Below the pieces are notes generated by a model. That model ran no database searches and had not been told where the DNA came from. It saw nothing but the letters and a program-made list of their open reading frames with translations. DNA of 5,839 bases from Chloroflexota bacterium (lineage in GTDB: Bacteria > Chloroflexota > Anaerolineae > Caldilineales > Caldilineaceae): assembly GCA_016199425.1 (NCBI GenBank), contig JACQGT010000157.1, forward strand, positions 1 through 5,839, read 5' to 3'. How positions within the stretch are numbered: the stretch's first letter is position 1; each line of letters opens with the position of its first letter. The position numbers were made by a program, and so were the translations under genes. Below are positions 4,637-5,839 of this stretch, piece after piece.

Positions 4637-5839
4637 ATGCCACAGCTAGCTGTCAACGGTGGGACTCCTGTATGGTCACAAAGATGGCCGGCCTGGCCAA
4701 TCTTCGAGAAGCATGAAATCGAATATCTGCACGAAGTGCTCGAAAGCGGCTGCTGGGCCTTCGACGGACCATACGAGGCCCAATTTCAACGCGCGTTTGC
4801 CGATTTCCACACCGCCCGGCACGGCCTGGCCGTCGCCAATGGCACCGTAGCCCTGCAACTGGCCCTGGAGGCGCTGGACATCGGCTACGGCGACGAGGTG
4901 ATCGTGCCCGCCAACACCTGGCAGGCGACGGCCGCCGCCGCCCTGGATGTCAATGCCGTCCCCATTCTCGTCGATATCGAGCCAGACACCTATTGCATAG
5001 ATGCGGACAAGGTGGCCGAGGCCATCACCCCGCGCACGCGTGCCATCATCCCCGTGCATCTCTACGCCAACCTGGCTGACATGGATCGCCTGCTGAGCCT
5101 GGCGCGCCAGCACAATCTGCACGTGATCGAAGATTGCGCGCACAGCCAGGGCTCGCGCTGGCGCGACCGCGGCGTGGGCTCGCTGGGCGACATCGGCTGC
5201 TTCAGCTTCCAAAGCTCGAAGAGCTTGAACGCCGGCGAGGGCGGCTTCGTCATGAGCAACGACGACCGCCTGTTTGAGCGGCTCTATTCGCTGCGCAACT
5301 GCGGTCGCCGCCGGCCCGACGCCGATCCCAACACTTGGGAGCACATCCAGAGCGGCAACTATCGCATGACCGAGTGGCAGTCGGCCATCCTGCTGGCCCA
5401 ACTGGATCGCTTGCCCACCCAGGTCGCCCGGCGCGAGGCGAGTCTGCGCTTCCTGGATGGGCAACTTGCCCAGATCGAGGGAGTGGCGCCGTTGGCCCGC
5501 CGTGCGCAGGTGACGCGCCAGGGCATGTACGCCTATGTCTTCCGCTACAACCCGGATGCGTTCGCGGGCGCGCCCGTGCAGGCATTTCGCCAGGCCCTGA
5601 GCGCCGAACTCGGCACCCATGTGGGCGGCGTGTACGAGCCTCTGACCAACTCTCCCCTCTACCAGCCACACACCAAGCGTCGTTATCGCATCAACGAGGA
5701 ACACTGGCGCGCGATTGACCCGGCGCGCTTCTATACACCGGTTGCCGAGCGCGCCTTCCGCAGCGAATCGGTCGTGTTCAGCCATCCCCATCTGCTGGGA
5801 GGCCAGGAGGCCATGCAGTCCATTGTCGATGGCTGCGCC
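4637..5839 (+). CDS. DegT/DnrJ/EryC1/StrS-family PLP aminotransferase (3' end cut by window)
   Basis: The frame stays open for 401 codons to the last base without a stop, so the C-terminus is missing but probably short. The family is fold-type I PLP enzymes that transfer an amino group, usually from Glu or Gln, to keto-sugars, keto-cyclitols or related rings. Visible features are the start PQLAVNGGTPVW, the phosphate-binding NGT at 68-70, VIVPANTW at 88-95, PVHLYANLADMD at 139-150, and EDCAHSQG at 165-172, where Asp166 should contact the pyridine nitrogen. FSFQSSKSLNAGEGG at 189-203 contains the predicted Schiff-base Lys195. CGRRRPD and NYRMTEWQSAILLAQL (241-256) follow as expected. From memory it resembles the scyllo-inosose aminotransferase (StsC) and AHBA synthase branches more than sugar-nucleotide enzymes, but substrate is not settled. 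Its position after sugar permeases fits amino-sugar or aminocyclitol metabolism. The long minus-strand open frame across it is a shadow of GC-rich codons. Confidence 0.92.
   Translation, partial: MPQLAVNGGTPVWSQRWPAWPIFEKHEIEYLHEVLESGCWAFDGPYEAQFQRAFADFHTARHGLAVANGTVALQLALEALDIGYGDEVIVPANTWQATAAAALDVNAVPILVDIEPDTYCIDADKVAEAITPRTRAIIPVHLYANLADMDRLLSLARQHNLHVIEDCAHSQGSRWRDRGVGSLGDIGCFSFQSSKSLNAGEGGFVMSNDDRLFERLYSLRNCGRRRPDADPNTWEHIQSGNYRMTEWQSAILLAQLDRLPTQVARREASLRFLDGQLAQIEGVAPLARRAQVTRQGMYAYVFRYNPDAFAGAPVQAFRQALSAELGTHVGGVYEPLTNSPLYQPHTKRRYRINEEHWRAIDPARFYTPVAERAFRSESVVFSHPHLLGGQEAMQSIVDGCA

Noticed and set aside
4676..5791. Minus-strand open frame of 371 codons
   Set aside because: It lies opposite the aminotransferase, whose catalytic motifs are all intact; the His/Gln/Ala/Val-rich translation has no family features.
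1..5839. CRISPR array, tRNA, rRNA, or transposase gene
   Set aside because: No regularly spaced repeats, tRNA-like cloverleaf, rRNA signature or transposase motif was seen on either strand.

Overview
The window reads as ordinary bacterial chromosome carrying an accessory carbohydrate-metabolism locus. Five protein genes lie on the plus strand and none is credible on the minus strand. The moderately high GC content, a luciferase-like (LLM class) flavin/F420 oxidoreductase, a PQQ-type beta-propeller lipoprotein and a CUT1-type sugar permease pair without a local ATPase together suggest a Chloroflexota-like bacterium (Anaerolineae/Caldilineae type). That assignment is an impression from gene content, not a proof.

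Layout. 1-55: the end of an upstream intergenic region with a short tandem repeat and a good ribosome binding site. 56-925: LLM-class oxidoreductase. 926-1208: a gap of about 280 nt holding a strongly palindromic element (core 999-1061, outer limits about 967-1084) flanked by near-identical 12-bp direct repeats, followed by a likely extended -10 promoter (1127-1132) and a small hairpin (1170-1190). 1209-2414: lipoprotein with seven recognisable PQQ-type propeller repeats. 2434-3393 and 3537-4448: two inner-membrane ABC permeases of the MalF/UgpA and MalG/UgpE types, separated by an unusually long 143-nt gap. 4449-4636: an intergenic region with a hairpin and a perfect odd palindrome (4600-4614) just upstream of the next ribosome binding site. 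4637 to beyond the window end: a DegT/DnrJ/EryC1/StrS-family PLP aminotransferase, open to the last base with no stop codon seen.

How the genes may work together. The lipoprotein and the first permease are only 19 nt apart and are probably cotranscribed. The second permease follows with its own strong ribosome binding site. The two permeases would form the membrane channel of a sugar or sugar-derivative importer. Neither the usual extracellular solute-binding protein nor the ATPase is in the window, and the propeller lipoprotein sits where a binding protein often would. The downstream aminotransferase belongs to a family that aminates keto-sugars or keto-cyclitols, so the locus may handle an amino sugar or cyclitol; this is inference. 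The most notable non-coding signal is the palindromic element with flanking direct repeats at about 955-1096.
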